From assembly GCA_963743595.1 (NCBI GenBank), contig CAVURW010000240.1:1-26061 (forward strand): a DNA stretch of 26,061 bases, given 5' to 3'. The position numbers and the translations under genes were made by a program. Shown here piece after piece: positions 1-9,399 of this stretch (position 1 is the stretch's first letter; each line of letters begins with the position of its first letter). Under the pieces are notes generated by a model. It ran no database searches. It saw only the letters and a program-made list of their open reading frames with translations, and was not told the DNA's origin. This DNA comes from CAVURW01 sp963743595. Its GTDB lineage: Bacteria > Verrucomicrobiota > Verrucomicrobiia > Methylacidiphilales > UBA1321.

Positions 1-228
1 AACCGATCGAACCAAAAGGGTGATAGCTCGTGTCTAACCTCTGGGCAAGGAAGCTGCGGTCAAAGGCTCGGAATCCTCTGCAATGAACGTCTAATCGGTA
101 ACTCGTACGATGAAATCGGCAAACTTTTGCGCCTGGAGGCTTCACGCCGACGTTATGTTCAGCAATCGCTGACCAACCCAAGAAAATCGCTGCAACCGGA
201 GGAAATCCCGGTTAAACATCAGGTAAAG

Positions 229-1152
229 ATGTGGAGAAGACTCTTAGCGTTGCTCGCCCCGATCCAAACTGAAATCCGGAAGAATCCGGTTCTCTGGCAG
301 CGCGTGGGAAGAACCACAGTTGTGGTCGTCCTTGCGGTTTTCATGACGTGGATGCTCTACTGGTATTACATGATGTCGCCGTGGACCCGGGATGGTCGTG
401 TGCGAGCGGAAGTGGTGGATGTGGCTACGGAGATTTCGGGGAAAGTGGTGGAGCTGCGGGTTAATGACAACCAAATCGTCCACAAGGGCGACGTTCTCTT
501 CATCATTGATCCCGCCGATTATCGATTGGCTTTGCGGCAAGCTGAAGCCACGGTGCAGAGTCGCGATTTGGCGATGAAAATTCAGGCTGAGGAGTCGGCG
601 CGGCGTAAGGCGCTCGGTTCCCAGGCCGTTTCTGCCGAGGAGATCCATACATCGGAGAACTCCGCAGCCTCCGCTCTGGCGGCGTATGAACAGGCTGTGG
701 CGCAGCGCGATCTGGCGAAACTAAACTTGGACCGCACCACCATCACGTCGCCGGTAAACGGAATTGTCACGAACCTCCATCTGCGGGTCGGAGATTACGC
801 CACTTTAGGCGTCACGAAACTGAGCGTTTTGGATACCGATTCCTACTGGGTAGCCGGGTATTTTGAAGAGACGAAATTGCCCCGAATTCACGAAGGCGAT
901 TTCGTGCGTGTGAAGCTCATGGGCGTTGGGCCGGAAATCGAGGGTCACGTCGAGAGCATCAGCCCTGGAATCGCCGATTCCAACGGAGGCGGCGCGGGCA
1001 CGGGCTTGGCGAACGTTGACCCAATTTTTACCTGGGTACGCCTGGCCCAGCGCATCCCCGTTCGGATTCGCATGGACCGCGTTCCAGCTGGTGTCAAGAT
1101 CGTCGCTGGGCAGACCTGCACGGTGGTCGTGGATCCGGCAAAGCGGCCCTGA
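229..1152 (+). CDS. HlyD-family membrane fusion protein, AaeA/EmrA-like efflux subunit
   Basis: Periplasmic adaptor of an efflux pump, bridging an inner-membrane transporter to an outer-membrane channel. From the ATG at 229 the protein has 307 residues. It shows one N-terminal membrane anchor (about residues 28-47), then SPWTRDGRVRA, a sequence typical of AaeA/EmrA-type adaptors. A lipoyl-like half follows (about 65-95), then a helical hairpin (about 97-168) and the second lipoyl half with TSPVNGIV near 173. The start was chosen at 229 because the anchor then lies close to the N-terminus and AGG precedes it at 221. The frame stays open to the left edge, so a TTG at 127 or an earlier start cannot be excluded. 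A partner transporter (FUSC/AaeB or MFS type) would be expected upstream, outside the window. The substrate cannot be told; aromatic acids are the AaeA precedent. Confidence 0.85.
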   Translation: MWRRLLALLAPIQTEIRKNPVLWQRVGRTTVVVVLAVFMTWMLYWYYMMSPWTRDGRVRAEVVDVATEISGKVVELRVNDNQIVHKGDVLFIIDPADYRLALRQAEATVQSRDLAMKIQAEESARRKALGSQAVSAEEIHTSENSAASALAAYEQAVAQRDLAKLNLDRTTITSPVNGIVTNLHLRVGDYATLGVTKLSVLDTDSYWVAGYFEETKLPRIHEGDFVRVKLMGVGPEIEGHVESISPGIADSNGGGAGTGLANVDPIFTWVRLAQRIPVRIRMDRVPAGVKIVAGQTCTVVVDPAKRP

Positions 1153-1167
1153 TTCACTTGAGTGAAT
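1152..1167. terminator. Small inverted repeat between convergent genes
   Basis: ATTCACT and AGTGAAT form a perfect 7-bp inverted repeat around TG, overlapping the stop codon of the HlyD-like gene and lying 18 bp from the ftsH stop. It has no T-tract and an impossibly tight 2-nt loop, so the end pairs would have to open. It could serve both convergent transcripts, but the support is weak. Confidence 0.25.
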
Positions 1168-1185
1168 TGGGCCTCGCCGGAGCTC

Positions 1186-3273
1186 TTACACCGCAGGCGC
1201 TGGCAGACCAGGGAGCATTCCGCCATCGTCGGTCGCCGGCTTGGTGGTAATCGGAGTCAGGAGCGGCTCTTTAGGTAATGGCGTGCTCGGCGGGTCGACG
1301 TGAGACGGAGGCGGATTCAACATCTTACCATGGGTGATGATGTCGCGGATTTGCTGACCATCCAGGGTTTCGTATTCGAGCAACGCTACGGTGATCTTTT
1401 CCATCACTTCACGGTGGTTGCCGATCAACTCACGGGCTTTATTCAGCGCGGAATCGACCAGAATTAGCACCTCACGATCAATCTCCTGTGCGGTCGATTC
1501 ACTGTAATTACGGGAGCCGAGGTCGCGACCGAAGAAGCTCATGGAAGAATTATCGCCGTAGTGGATCATTCCCAGCTTTTCGCTCATACCCCACTCGCAC
1601 ACCATCGCGCGGGCCATATAGGTGGCCTGTTGGATATCACCAGCGGCACCGCTGGAAACGTCGTTGAGGAAAATCTCTTCCGCCACACGACCGCCCATTA
1701 CCACGATCAATCGCTCCAGCACTTCCTTGCGCCAGGCAGAGTGGCGGTCCTTATCGGGCAACGACATCGTCACACCGAGAGCCGGTCCGCGGGGAATGAT
1801 GGAGACCTTGTGCAACGTATCCGTCTTCGGCAAGAGCACGTTCAGTAGAGCGTGGCCCGCTTCGTGATAAGCAGTGGCGCGCTTCTCTTCCTCGGTCATT
1901 GCCATGCTGCGACGCTCCCGACCCCAGCGAACTTTATCGCGCGCTTCTTCCATTTCGGATTGCGTCACCTCGTCTTTGTTCCGCTTGGCAGCGAGCAACG
2001 CAGCTTCATTCACCAGATTCGCCAGCTCTGCACCGGAGTAGCCGGGCGTTCCGCGAGCGATTACCGAGAGCTCCACGGACTTCGAGAGCTTCACATTGCG
2101 GGTGTGGACATTCAGGATCTGTTCACGACCCCGGACATCGGGCAAATTCACTCGCACTTCACGGTCGAACCGACCGGGTCGCAGCAAAGCGGGATCGAGC
2201 ACATCCTTGCGGTTTGTCGCCGCGATGATGATGACCCCTTCTTGCGTCTCAATACCGTCCATCTCCACCAACAATGCGTTCAGGGTCTGCTCACGTTCGT
2301 CGTGGCCGCCGCCCATGCCTGTGCCGCGACTGCGACCCACGGCATCGATTTCGTCGATGAAGATCAAGCAGGGAGCGTTCTTCTTGCCCTGCTCAAACAT
2401 ATCCCGGACGCGGGACGCGCCGACGCCGACAAACATCTCCACAAAGTCCGAGCCGCTGATGCTGTAGAAGGGGACATCGGCTTCACCCGCGATTGCCTTG
2501 GCCAGCAGTGTCTTACCCGTTCCTGGCGGCCCAATCATGAGCACGCCCTTGGGAATGCGTCCGCCGAGCTTTTGGAACCGGCGCGGATCTTTCAGGAAAT
2601 CGACGATTTCACTGAGTTCTTCCTTCGCTTCATCAATCCCGGCGACATCTTTAAAAGTCACTTTATTCCGATCGCGAGACATCATGCGCGCACGGCTCTT
2701 GCCGAAGTTAAACGCGCTGCGTCCGGCCATACGAATCTGTTGGCGGAACAGAAACACAACTACGACCCCAGTCGCTACAATAAGCAGGAGCTCCATGATG
2801 TTGTACATTGGGGAACTCAAGACACTTGTGATCGGCTTGGTATCGATGATCTGCTTGTAGCCAGCTTGCTGGATCACGGTGGGATAATCTTTGTCCCACT
2901 CCAGATCGACGGGCACACGAAACACGACGCTGGTCACCGCAATGTTCGGATTATCGCCGGGATGCTTTTGGATTTTGCCTTGGAGATAACGACCTCCGAG
3001 ATCATCGTAGTAAAGAGTCAATTCAGTTACGCGATTTTCCTGAATGCCTTTAATGAGATCGCTCTTGGCGAGTGTCTCGTCCGGCAAGGCAGGACGCAGA
3101 ATCATCGTGATAATCATGACGATCAGGATGAAAATTCCGACAACGAGAAAGATATTTTTCCAGCCGGAGTCACCCTCGGTCCCTTTTAATGGGGAATTCC
3201 CGTCAGACTTACGAATAGGGGGTTTGGAATTGTTCTTGCGAGATTTTGGGTATTTGACTGGAGGGGTAGACAT
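1186..3273 (-). CDS. ftsH: ATP-dependent zinc metalloprotease FtsH
   Basis: Membrane-bound AAA+ protease that unfolds and degrades membrane and regulatory proteins as a hexamer, with its catalytic part in the cytoplasm. In 695 residues there are two membrane segments (about 40-59 and 157-178) flanking a periplasmic domain. Then come Walker A GPPGTGKT (248-255), pore motif FVG (281-283), Walker B LIFIDEID (303-310), the second region of homology near 354-370, zinc motif HEAGH (470-474) and the third zinc ligand Asp546. All key residues are present. The Lys/Ser/Pro-rich N-terminal ~35 residues and a Pro-rich tail of about 45 residues are extensions relative to E. coli FtsH. The bases just before the ATG are pyrimidine-rich (CTTTCTCCCTC) with no Shine-Dalgarno sequence. 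The gene is transcribed alone, convergent with the HlyD-like gene and divergent from the next one. Confidence 0.98.
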   Translation of the reverse strand: MSTPPVKYPKSRKNNSKPPIRKSDGNSPLKGTEGDSGWKNIFLVVGIFILIVMIITMILRPALPDETLAKSDLIKGIQENRVTELTLYYDDLGGRYLQGKIQKHPGDNPNIAVTSVVFRVPVDLEWDKDYPTVIQQAGYKQIIDTKPITSVLSSPMYNIMELLLIVATGVVVVFLFRQQIRMAGRSAFNFGKSRARMMSRDRNKVTFKDVAGIDEAKEELSEIVDFLKDPRRFQKLGGRIPKGVLMIGPPGTGKTLLAKAIAGEADVPFYSISGSDFVEMFVGVGASRVRDMFEQGKKNAPCLIFIDEIDAVGRSRGTGMGGGHDEREQTLNALLVEMDGIETQEGVIIIAATNRKDVLDPALLRPGRFDREVRVNLPDVRGREQILNVHTRNVKLSKSVELSVIARGTPGYSGAELANLVNEAALLAAKRNKDEVTQSEMEEARDKVRWGRERRSMAMTEEEKRATAYHEAGHALLNVLLPKTDTLHKVSIIPRGPALGVTMSLPDKDRHSAWRKEVLERLIVVMGGRVAEEIFLNDVSSGAAGDIQQATYMARAMVCEWGMSEKLGMIHYGDNSSMSFFGRDLGSRNYSESTAQEIDREVLILVDSALNKARELIGNHREVMEKITVALLEYETLDGQQIRDIITHGKMLNPPPSHVDPPSTPLPKEPLLTPITTKPATDDGGMLPGLPAPAV

Positions 3274-3344
3274 GAGGGAGAAAGGACAGGTTGGAGGAAC
3301 AATGTATCATGGTGTGGGAAGGTAGGCAAACAAAGGCTGAGGGC

Positions 3345-3379
3345 TTGACACTTGACGACCTTTTGATACCGTTTGTTAA
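3345..3379 (+). promoter_or_regulatory. Possible sigma70-type promoter before the paralog pair
   Basis: A perfect TTGACA at 3345-3350 is followed seven bases later by TTGACG (3352-3357). From the second copy, 16 bp leads to TGTTAA (3374-3379), a poor -10 box. Neither -35 copy has a good -10 at 17 bp, so the assignment is tentative. The site lies in the 129-bp gap between the divergent ftsH and the first paralog gene, where a promoter is expected. Confidence 0.3.
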
Positions 3380-3402
3380 GTAAACACTGGATACTTGGAT
3401 TT

Positions 3403-5553
3403 ATGAGCGACTACACGGCACAAACGGTTGAGGAATTTCGCGCGAAAGCAGCAGGCTTCGCTGGGCCAAACCCCGATCCAACGGGAAACGCGTTCAACAA
3501 CCAGACCTTCGGCGCTCCACGCGGTGACTACACCCCAGACGCAGCGGTGGTCGGTCGCGCCAAGCAAGTGGCCGGTGCATTGATTCAATCGGGCGACATT
3601 CCCGAGCGTCAAAGCAGCGTTTTATTGAGCCATGCGAATGCTTCCGAGCGTGCACAATCGATCATGGGCGCGGCCGGACACGTGATGGATCACACGCCGA
3701 TGGAAGGTCAACGCAACGTCATTGTGGTGGTGGACAAGGCAGAAGATGTGGACCGCTACATGGGCACTGCTCAACAGCTGGGCTACGGTCAACCAACCAA
3801 GAAAACGGATGACGCCGCCGTCGTCGATCCCGAAGCGGAGGCCAAGAAAAAAGCAGCCGCTCAGGCCTCCACAGATTCCGATAAAGAGAAGGACAAAGAA
3901 CACTTGGGCTGGTTCGCGTGGTTGAAGCAAAAAATGCACGCAGCGTGGAATGGAACCCTCGAGACGCTTCACCTCAAGAAACACGATGAGCCGGATCAAA
4001 AGACCGTAGCCGCAAAACCTGCCACACCTCCTGCACAAAAAGCGACAGCCACCCCAACGCAAGCACCGACCGCAGCAGCGACTCAAGCAGCCTCGCAAGA
4101 CTTCAACATATCCCAGCTCGATGTGAAGAAACTCGATCCGGCAACGATGACCGTGCCCGATCCGAAGTCGAACAAGCCGAGCGTCACCGTAGTGACTGCG
4201 GATCAGTTAGCGACCGTCTTGAAGAACTCGAAGCCCGAGAACATTTGCCTGGTGGCGGCCGATAACATGGAGTGCTTAAAGAAGAACCCGGAAGCGATGG
4301 CGGCCCTTCAACGATTTCAAGGCAATAAGGTGATCGGGAATGCGCAGCCGATGACGCTGGAGAGCTTGGTGGCTTCAGAAGATCTCTTGAGCAAGCCTAT
4401 CGGGACTTCGCAGGCAGAGGTGGCGAACATGCAGGCGCGAGCACTGGCGCTTCAGGGCGGGGGAGAGAAACTGACTCTAGAGATGGCGGAAAAGCTGGGT
4501 GTTGTCGGAGGTAAGGGCAACGCACTCGAGTTCGGAACCAAGCTCAATCATTTAGAAACGCTGGACCGCCTCGGTCTTGAGGAAAAAGAGGGGCAACTCA
4601 GCGTCAAAGATCCGGCCAAGTTCCAAGAAGAAGCGCGTAAGATCGGTGAGCAACGGCTCGCTTCTGGCACCGCCGTGGCAACGGAACTGCCCTATTTCGG
4701 GACGATGAAGCCGACGATGGCCGTAACGCCGGGCGAGGGAGTGAATGTCTCTGGTGCTGAACAAGCGATCCAAGAAAGCGGCGCGGACAAGCCCGCTCAA
4801 ACAACCCAACTCTCAGCCGTGGCTGAGTACGCACGGGCTCAACAAGTGGCCGATGAAGCGATCAAGAAGATCGCCGCCGGTGAATCTGTGGTGCTCTATG
4901 CCAATAGCGAGCGCGTCTCGGCCCCTGCCCTGAAAGGCGTGGAACCGTGGAGCAGCGTTCTGGTGGATGGCGATAAAATCCCGACTGTAGCGGATGTGGT
5001 TCAGCAACGGATTCAAGAGTACGCGAATACACCGGGCAATGAAGATTTCAAGGCGAAGCTCGGCCAGGTAACGCAGATCAGCCGAGGCGCTTCGTCCGAC
5101 GAGCAGACCGCTGCCGTGAATCAGTTTCGTAACCGCGATTTGGGTGATTTCTCGTCGCTGGTGATCGTCGATCCGAGCCGTGCGGGTGGATTGAACCTGA
5201 GTGAAGCAAAGAACGATCCCGTGTCGCGTCCGACAAATGTGATTGTGGCCGGCTTCGATTCGGGCCAACCCGCCGGACAACAGCTTGTCGAAATGGCGCA
5301 AACCACCAGCCGCGTGGATGCCGTGAGCCCCAGCACGGTTCAAGTGATGTTGACTGACGGCGCGACGGCTGATCAGGGCAAGGTTTCGCAAATCAAAACG
5401 GACATGGCCCTAATGGAAGCAGGCGGAAGTCGACTTGCCGCAACCGCTGCGGATAAAATGGCGACAACAGAATCGCAAGGAGTGAGCCAGGGACAAAAAG
5501 CGCCACTGATGATGCCGAGCGAGGCCGAGCAAGAAGGACGCAAGGTAGCCTAA
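3403..5553 (+). CDS. Large protein of unknown function, first of a tandem paralog pair
   Basis: I do not recognise this 716-residue protein. The ATG at 3403 was chosen because MSDYTAQTVEEFRAK then aligns with the start of the next gene, MDYKVQNVDEFRAK. No signal peptide is visible. A strand-helix unit RNVIVVVDKAEDVDRY lies at 104-119. A low-complexity Lys/Ala/Pro/Thr linker follows (about 131-235), then a second unit, PSVTVVTADQLATVL (259-273). The C-terminal region (about 470-680) holds ESVVLYANSERVS, SSLVIVDPSRAGGLNLS and TNVIVAGFDS, which look like repeated hydrophobic strands ending in D, S or N. This suggests several alpha/beta domains, possibly Rossmann-like or receiver-like. No catalytic motif could be assigned. 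The gene ends one base before its paralog, so the two are very likely co-transcribed. The protein is probably cytoplasmic or peripheral. Confidence 0.9.
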   Translation: MSDYTAQTVEEFRAKAAGFAGPNPDPTGNAFNNQTFGAPRGDYTPDAAVVGRAKQVAGALIQSGDIPERQSSVLLSHANASERAQSIMGAAGHVMDHTPMEGQRNVIVVVDKAEDVDRYMGTAQQLGYGQPTKKTDDAAVVDPEAEAKKKAAAQASTDSDKEKDKEHLGWFAWLKQKMHAAWNGTLETLHLKKHDEPDQKTVAAKPATPPAQKATATPTQAPTAAATQAASQDFNISQLDVKKLDPATMTVPDPKSNKPSVTVVTADQLATVLKNSKPENICLVAADNMECLKKNPEAMAALQRFQGNKVIGNAQPMTLESLVASEDLLSKPIGTSQAEVANMQARALALQGGGEKLTLEMAEKLGVVGGKGNALEFGTKLNHLETLDRLGLEEKEGQLSVKDPAKFQEEARKIGEQRLASGTAVATELPYFGTMKPTMAVTPGEGVNVSGAEQAIQESGADKPAQTTQLSAVAEYARAQQVADEAIKKIAAGESVVLYANSERVSAPALKGVEPWSSVLVDGDKIPTVADVVQQRIQEYANTPGNEDFKAKLGQVTQISRGASSDEQTAAVNQFRNRDLGDFSSLVIVDPSRAGGLNLSEAKNDPVSRPTNVIVAGFDSGQPAGQQLVEMAQTTSRVDAVSPSTVQVMLTDGATADQGKVSQIKTDMALMEAGGSRLAATAADKMATTESQGVSQGQKAPLMMPSEAEQEGRKVA

Positions 5554-5554
5554 C

Positions 5555-7819
5555 ATGGATTATAAAGTCCAAAACGTAGATGAGTTTCGCGCTAAACAAG
5601 CGGAGCTGGCTTCGTCGTCGGCCAAAGCGGGAGTCTTAAACAATTCAGGCGGTGGGCTGGTCGTCACCGATCCCCGAGACGATGAGCGCGCCAAGAGCAT
5701 TCTCTCCACAACAAGCTCGACGATTGGTCAGAACGTAAGCGGTTCCTCACGCAATGCCTTGGTAGTGGTGGATACGCCGGAACGCGCCCGCGCCTTTGCT
5801 GGCGAGGCGACGCAGCTCGGATTTGGTCAGCTCCCCTGGCCGATGGAGCCAGCAAAAAAAGCGGACGACGACACCCCTGCCGTAGCGCCGAAGAAGGACG
5901 GAGCTGGCGATTCGAGTAAACCGGCGGCAGGTATGCCCGGGCCTATCACGTCGTGGTTCCTCGATACTTGGTTCATGAGCGCCGTGTTCTTTGCCTGGGA
6001 TATGTTGCTAAAAATCATGGTCGTTCCGCCCGATCCCCTCCCCGATCCGAAGAAGGACGCAAAAAAAGATGCTCCGAAAGCGGATGCTAAGGCCGATTCA
6101 AAAGCAGCCGCAACACCCTCGCAGGCGACTACAAAGGCTGTTGCTCAAACCGCGACCGCGCCAACCGTTGCCCCTGCCCCGAAGGCAACAAACGGAATTC
6201 AGCAGGGCCACGTTCAGGTGAAGACGCTCGACGGTCTGGTGATGCCTCCGGTAAACGCAACGGATCGGCCCACGGTGACGGTGGTGACGACGGATCAACT
6301 GGTGATGATTCTCAAGAACGCGAAACCCGATAGCTTCTGCATGGTCGCCGTCGATAAGATGGATGCCATCGCAAGCAATAAGGATGCGCTTGCTGCCATC
6401 CAGGCTTTTCCGGGCACGAAGATGATCGGTAATGATAAGCCGTTCACGCTGCAAGGACTGGTCAGCGCGGAACAAGCCCTACACACGCCCTCGCCAGCCG
6501 CGCAAAATGATCAATTGGTCGCCCAAGATCCGAATGCCACGGATGATCAGCGGAAGCTCGCTAAGGCTTTGGGCGATTTGGGTTTGGCCGGAGGAAAGGT
6601 GGCAGTAGAGGATCAGCTCGGCGTCAAACAACAAAAAGACGGCGAGCTCAGCGTGGATGACCCGGAACGATTTCAAGACGAAGCTGGTAAAATCGGCATG
6701 GATCGCGCGGCAGAAGGCGGAGTCGATGCGACGGAAGCGCCCTATTTTGGAAAAGTCGAGAAGCTTACGCCGCTGACTGCCGCGCCTGAATTGAAAGTGC
6801 CCGTTGCTGAGCAGGCGATTCTTGCCGGAGCAACCGAACCGACTCCCGCCCAGCAAGCGCAATTGGCAGCCGTGGCCGAATACGCTCGCGCCCAACAAAT
6901 CGCGGACGATGCCATTTCGAAGATTAGTCAGGATAATTCTGTGGTGCTTTATGCAAGTACGGAACGGGTCTCCGTGCCGGCGCTTAAGGACGTGGAACCC
7001 TGGAACAGCATGCTCGTGAATGGCGATAAACTCCCCACTTTAGCTGAAATGGTTCGCGAGAAGATCGAGAGCTACGCGAATACCCCCGGCAATGAAGAGT
7101 TTAAGGCGAAACTCGGCCAAATCACGCAAATCGATAAAGGCATGAGCGAGCCTGACCGCGATATCCAAGTTTCTCAGTTCCGAAATCGGGACGAACACGC
7201 TGAAGGTGACGAACCGCGGTATTCAGCGTTGGTGATCGTCGATCCCAGCCGGGCCGAGGGCTTGAACCTGAGCGAACTACCCGGCGAAGTCGATCCGCGG
7301 CCCAATAATGTGATCGTCGCCGGTTTCGACCAGACGCAGAATTTCGGTCAGCAGCTCGTGGATATGGCGCGCAGCACCACGCAGCCGGATGCTTTTACGC
7401 GCTCGAATTTAGAGGTGGCGACGTTGGATGGGGCGATGGCTGACGAGTCAACGACCGTCTCTTTAAACAACGATCTGGCGCTGATGTACGCGGGCGGGAG
7501 TCGATTTGCTCATGCGCTCTCGCTCGGCCTTTCCGGTGCGGTTGAAGAGAACGAGGTTACGCAACCGGTAGTTGCCCCAGCGACTCCAACAATAAAGGCG
7601 CAGCAGCAGTTGAATCTGTTTGTCCCAGACACACAGGCGGCAGACTCCTGGTCGTACACGGCCTCGGCCTCGTCTACCCCTGCCGTTAGTTACACGTCGA
7701 CTTCCTCAAGCCCCGCCAGCCCTCCGCTCGTCATGCCCGATCCCGCCCCCAGCCAAAGCTCAGGACCGAGCATCAGCAGCGGTGGTGGCGACGGCGGCGG
7801 CAGTGGTGGCGGAGACTGA
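5555..7819 (+). CDS. Large protein of unknown function, second of a tandem paralog pair
   Basis: This 754-residue protein is a paralog of its upstream neighbour along nearly its whole length. Shared landmarks include DEFRAK near the start, NALVVVDTPERARAF (67-81), PTVTVVTTDQLVMIL (239-253), AEYARAQQ (about 440), YANTPGNEEFKAKLGQ, ALVIVDPSRAEGLNLSE and NNVIVAGFD. It differs in two places. A strongly hydrophobic, Trp/Phe-rich segment at 133-157 could span a membrane, whereas the upstream protein has only an amphipathic WFAWLKQ stretch there. The C-terminus also carries an added Ser/Pro/Gly tail ending in GGGDGGGSGGGD. The gene starts one base after the upstream stop, and its ribosome site would lie inside that gene. 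The function is unknown. A working guess is a heteromer in which this subunit provides the membrane contact. Confidence 0.9.
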   Translation: MDYKVQNVDEFRAKQAELASSSAKAGVLNNSGGGLVVTDPRDDERAKSILSTTSSTIGQNVSGSSRNALVVVDTPERARAFAGEATQLGFGQLPWPMEPAKKADDDTPAVAPKKDGAGDSSKPAAGMPGPITSWFLDTWFMSAVFFAWDMLLKIMVVPPDPLPDPKKDAKKDAPKADAKADSKAAATPSQATTKAVAQTATAPTVAPAPKATNGIQQGHVQVKTLDGLVMPPVNATDRPTVTVVTTDQLVMILKNAKPDSFCMVAVDKMDAIASNKDALAAIQAFPGTKMIGNDKPFTLQGLVSAEQALHTPSPAAQNDQLVAQDPNATDDQRKLAKALGDLGLAGGKVAVEDQLGVKQQKDGELSVDDPERFQDEAGKIGMDRAAEGGVDATEAPYFGKVEKLTPLTAAPELKVPVAEQAILAGATEPTPAQQAQLAAVAEYARAQQIADDAISKISQDNSVVLYASTERVSVPALKDVEPWNSMLVNGDKLPTLAEMVREKIESYANTPGNEEFKAKLGQITQIDKGMSEPDRDIQVSQFRNRDEHAEGDEPRYSALVIVDPSRAEGLNLSELPGEVDPRPNNVIVAGFDQTQNFGQQLVDMARSTTQPDAFTRSNLEVATLDGAMADESTTVSLNNDLALMYAGGSRFAHALSLGLSGAVEENEVTQPVVAPATPTIKAQQQLNLFVPDTQAADSWSYTASASSTPAVSYTSTSSSPASPPLVMPDPAPSQSSGPSISSGGGDGGGSGGGD

Positions 7820-7877
7820 TTCTTCTCGCTCTTAGCAGATGCGTTCAAGTGAGTTTTTGCTATAGTGAGGGGATTCT

Positions 7878-9167
7878 ATGCATTATTTTCACCTGCAAAA
7901 TGGAGAGCTCTACGCTGAAGACGTGAGCTTGAATAGCTTGGCCGAGGCGTACGGAACGCCCCTCTATGTTTACTCTGCACGCACTTTGGTTGAGCACTTC
8001 GAAAGACTAGACACGGCTCTGGCGTCGGTGGATCACCTGATCTGTTACGCGGTCAAAGCGAATTCGAACCTGGCAGTATTGAAGCTTCTGGCCGATCGCG
8101 GTGCCGGGTTTGATCTCGTCAGCGGTGGTGAACTCGCTCGCGTTCAACGCGCAGGTGGTAACCCTTCCAAGTGCAGCTTTGCCGGAGTGGGAAAGACCCG
8201 GGCAGAAATCGAGAACGCAATGGATGCAGGCATCTACGTTTTTAATGTGGAGAGTGCGAATGAACTCGCGTTTATCAACAAGATCGCCGCCCATCGAAAT
8301 CAAGTGGCTCCAATTGCCATGCGGGTGAATCCCAATGTGAATGCGAAGACCCACTCGAAGATCACCACGGGCACCTACGAGAACAAATTTGGAATTGCCT
8401 TTGAACAAATCGTTCCGCTGTACGAGGAAGCGGCCCGGATGAAGCACCTGAAACCGCTGGGTGTGCAGATGCATATTGGCTCCCAAATCACGGAGGTCTC
8501 CCCCTTCGTGCAGGCGGTCGAAAAGATGGTGCCTCTAGTAGCGGAACTGAAGGATAAGTTTGGCATCGAGTTCTTCGATATAGGCGGCGGAATCGGAATC
8601 GTCTACCGGGATGCTCTCGCCAGTGGTAAGTCGGAATGGTGGAACGCACGCGGCGAAGATTCTCCCCTCACCCCGCAGGTTTATTCGGAACAAATTGTGC
8701 CGCTTCTAAAACCGCTCGGGCTCAAGATTGTGATCGAACCCGGCCGGTTTATCGCCGGAAACGCCGGTACATTATTGACCGAAGTTCTCTACGTGAAAGA
8801 GACGGGCTCGAAGACCTTTGTGATCGTGGATGCGGGCATGAACGACCTGATTCGCCCCGCCTTTTACGAGTCGTACCACGAGATCGTGCCCCTGCGTTGG
8901 GACGGGATCGCGGGTCCGCTCTTGCCTACCGATCTGGTCGGTCCTGTATGCGAATCGGGCGACACGTTTTGCCAGGACCGCCCGTTACCGATCCTCTCCG
9001 CTGGTGACCGCTTGGCACTGCTCAGTGCCGGTGCCTACGGGTTCACCATGGCCAGCAATTACAACACGCGCCCGCGCCCAGCGGAAGTGATGGTGGACGG
9101 CAAAACGCATCGACTGGTGCGCTCCCGGGAGACCATTGACGACATGCTCCGCGGCGAAGTGCCGTGA
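7878..9167 (+). CDS. lysA: Diaminopimelate decarboxylase LysA
   Basis: PLP-dependent decarboxylation of meso-diaminopimelate to L-lysine, the last step of lysine biosynthesis, in the cytoplasm. The 429-residue length is normal. The fold-III alanine-racemase-like barrel carries the PLP lysine in YAVKAN (Lys60), then HIGSQ near 200, a GGGIG phosphate-binding loop near 235, EPGR near 290 and the catalytic cysteine in CESGDTF near 354. A strong ribosome site, GAGGGG, lies 5 bases before the ATG. The gene is 58 bp after the second paralog on the same strand, so it may be part of that transcript, though no functional link is evident. Confidence 0.97.
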   Translation: MHYFHLQNGELYAEDVSLNSLAEAYGTPLYVYSARTLVEHFERLDTALASVDHLICYAVKANSNLAVLKLLADRGAGFDLVSGGELARVQRAGGNPSKCSFAGVGKTRAEIENAMDAGIYVFNVESANELAFINKIAAHRNQVAPIAMRVNPNVNAKTHSKITTGTYENKFGIAFEQIVPLYEEAARMKHLKPLGVQMHIGSQITEVSPFVQAVEKMVPLVAELKDKFGIEFFDIGGGIGIVYRDALASGKSEWWNARGEDSPLTPQVYSEQIVPLLKPLGLKIVIEPGRFIAGNAGTLLTEVLYVKETGSKTFVIVDAGMNDLIRPAFYESYHEIVPLRWDGIAGPLLPTDLVGPVCESGDTFCQDRPLPILSAGDRLALLSAGAYGFTMASNYNTRPRPAEVMVDGKTHRLVRSRETIDDMLRGEVP

Positions 9168-9399
9168 CGGAATCGAGCCAGTGGCCGGTAACGAAGTAAG
9201 GCTCAAACGTTTACGATGCTTAGATTTTATGAAATAGTTGTACCGTGAGTACAGCTAAGCCAAAAAACTTAATCAAGACGCTACAAACGAGTGTGTCTCG
9301 CGGGACTCCGTTACTCCGTTAGAAACGACTGCTTAGCGGGAAACGCCTACCCGTCGATGGTCTGGTCGCCCAAACGAGGTTCAAGACAAATCGCGGTGC

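Noticed and set aside
1852..3189. 445-codon plus-strand frame
   Set aside because: It is fully antisense to ftsH, whose motifs are intact; the translation has no family features.
7858..7866. TGC-TATAGT extended -10 before lysA
   Set aside because: Transcription from it would begin inside or after the GAGGGG ribosome site, and no -35 lies at the right distance, so it is probably chance.
9239..9253. TGTAC-CGTGA-GTACA hairpin after lysA
   Set aside because: A 5-bp stem with no T-run; too weak to call a terminator.
9168..9399. Possible tRNA from GGTTCAAG near 9380
   Set aside because: No acceptor stem, anticodon arm or matching T-stem could be built around it.
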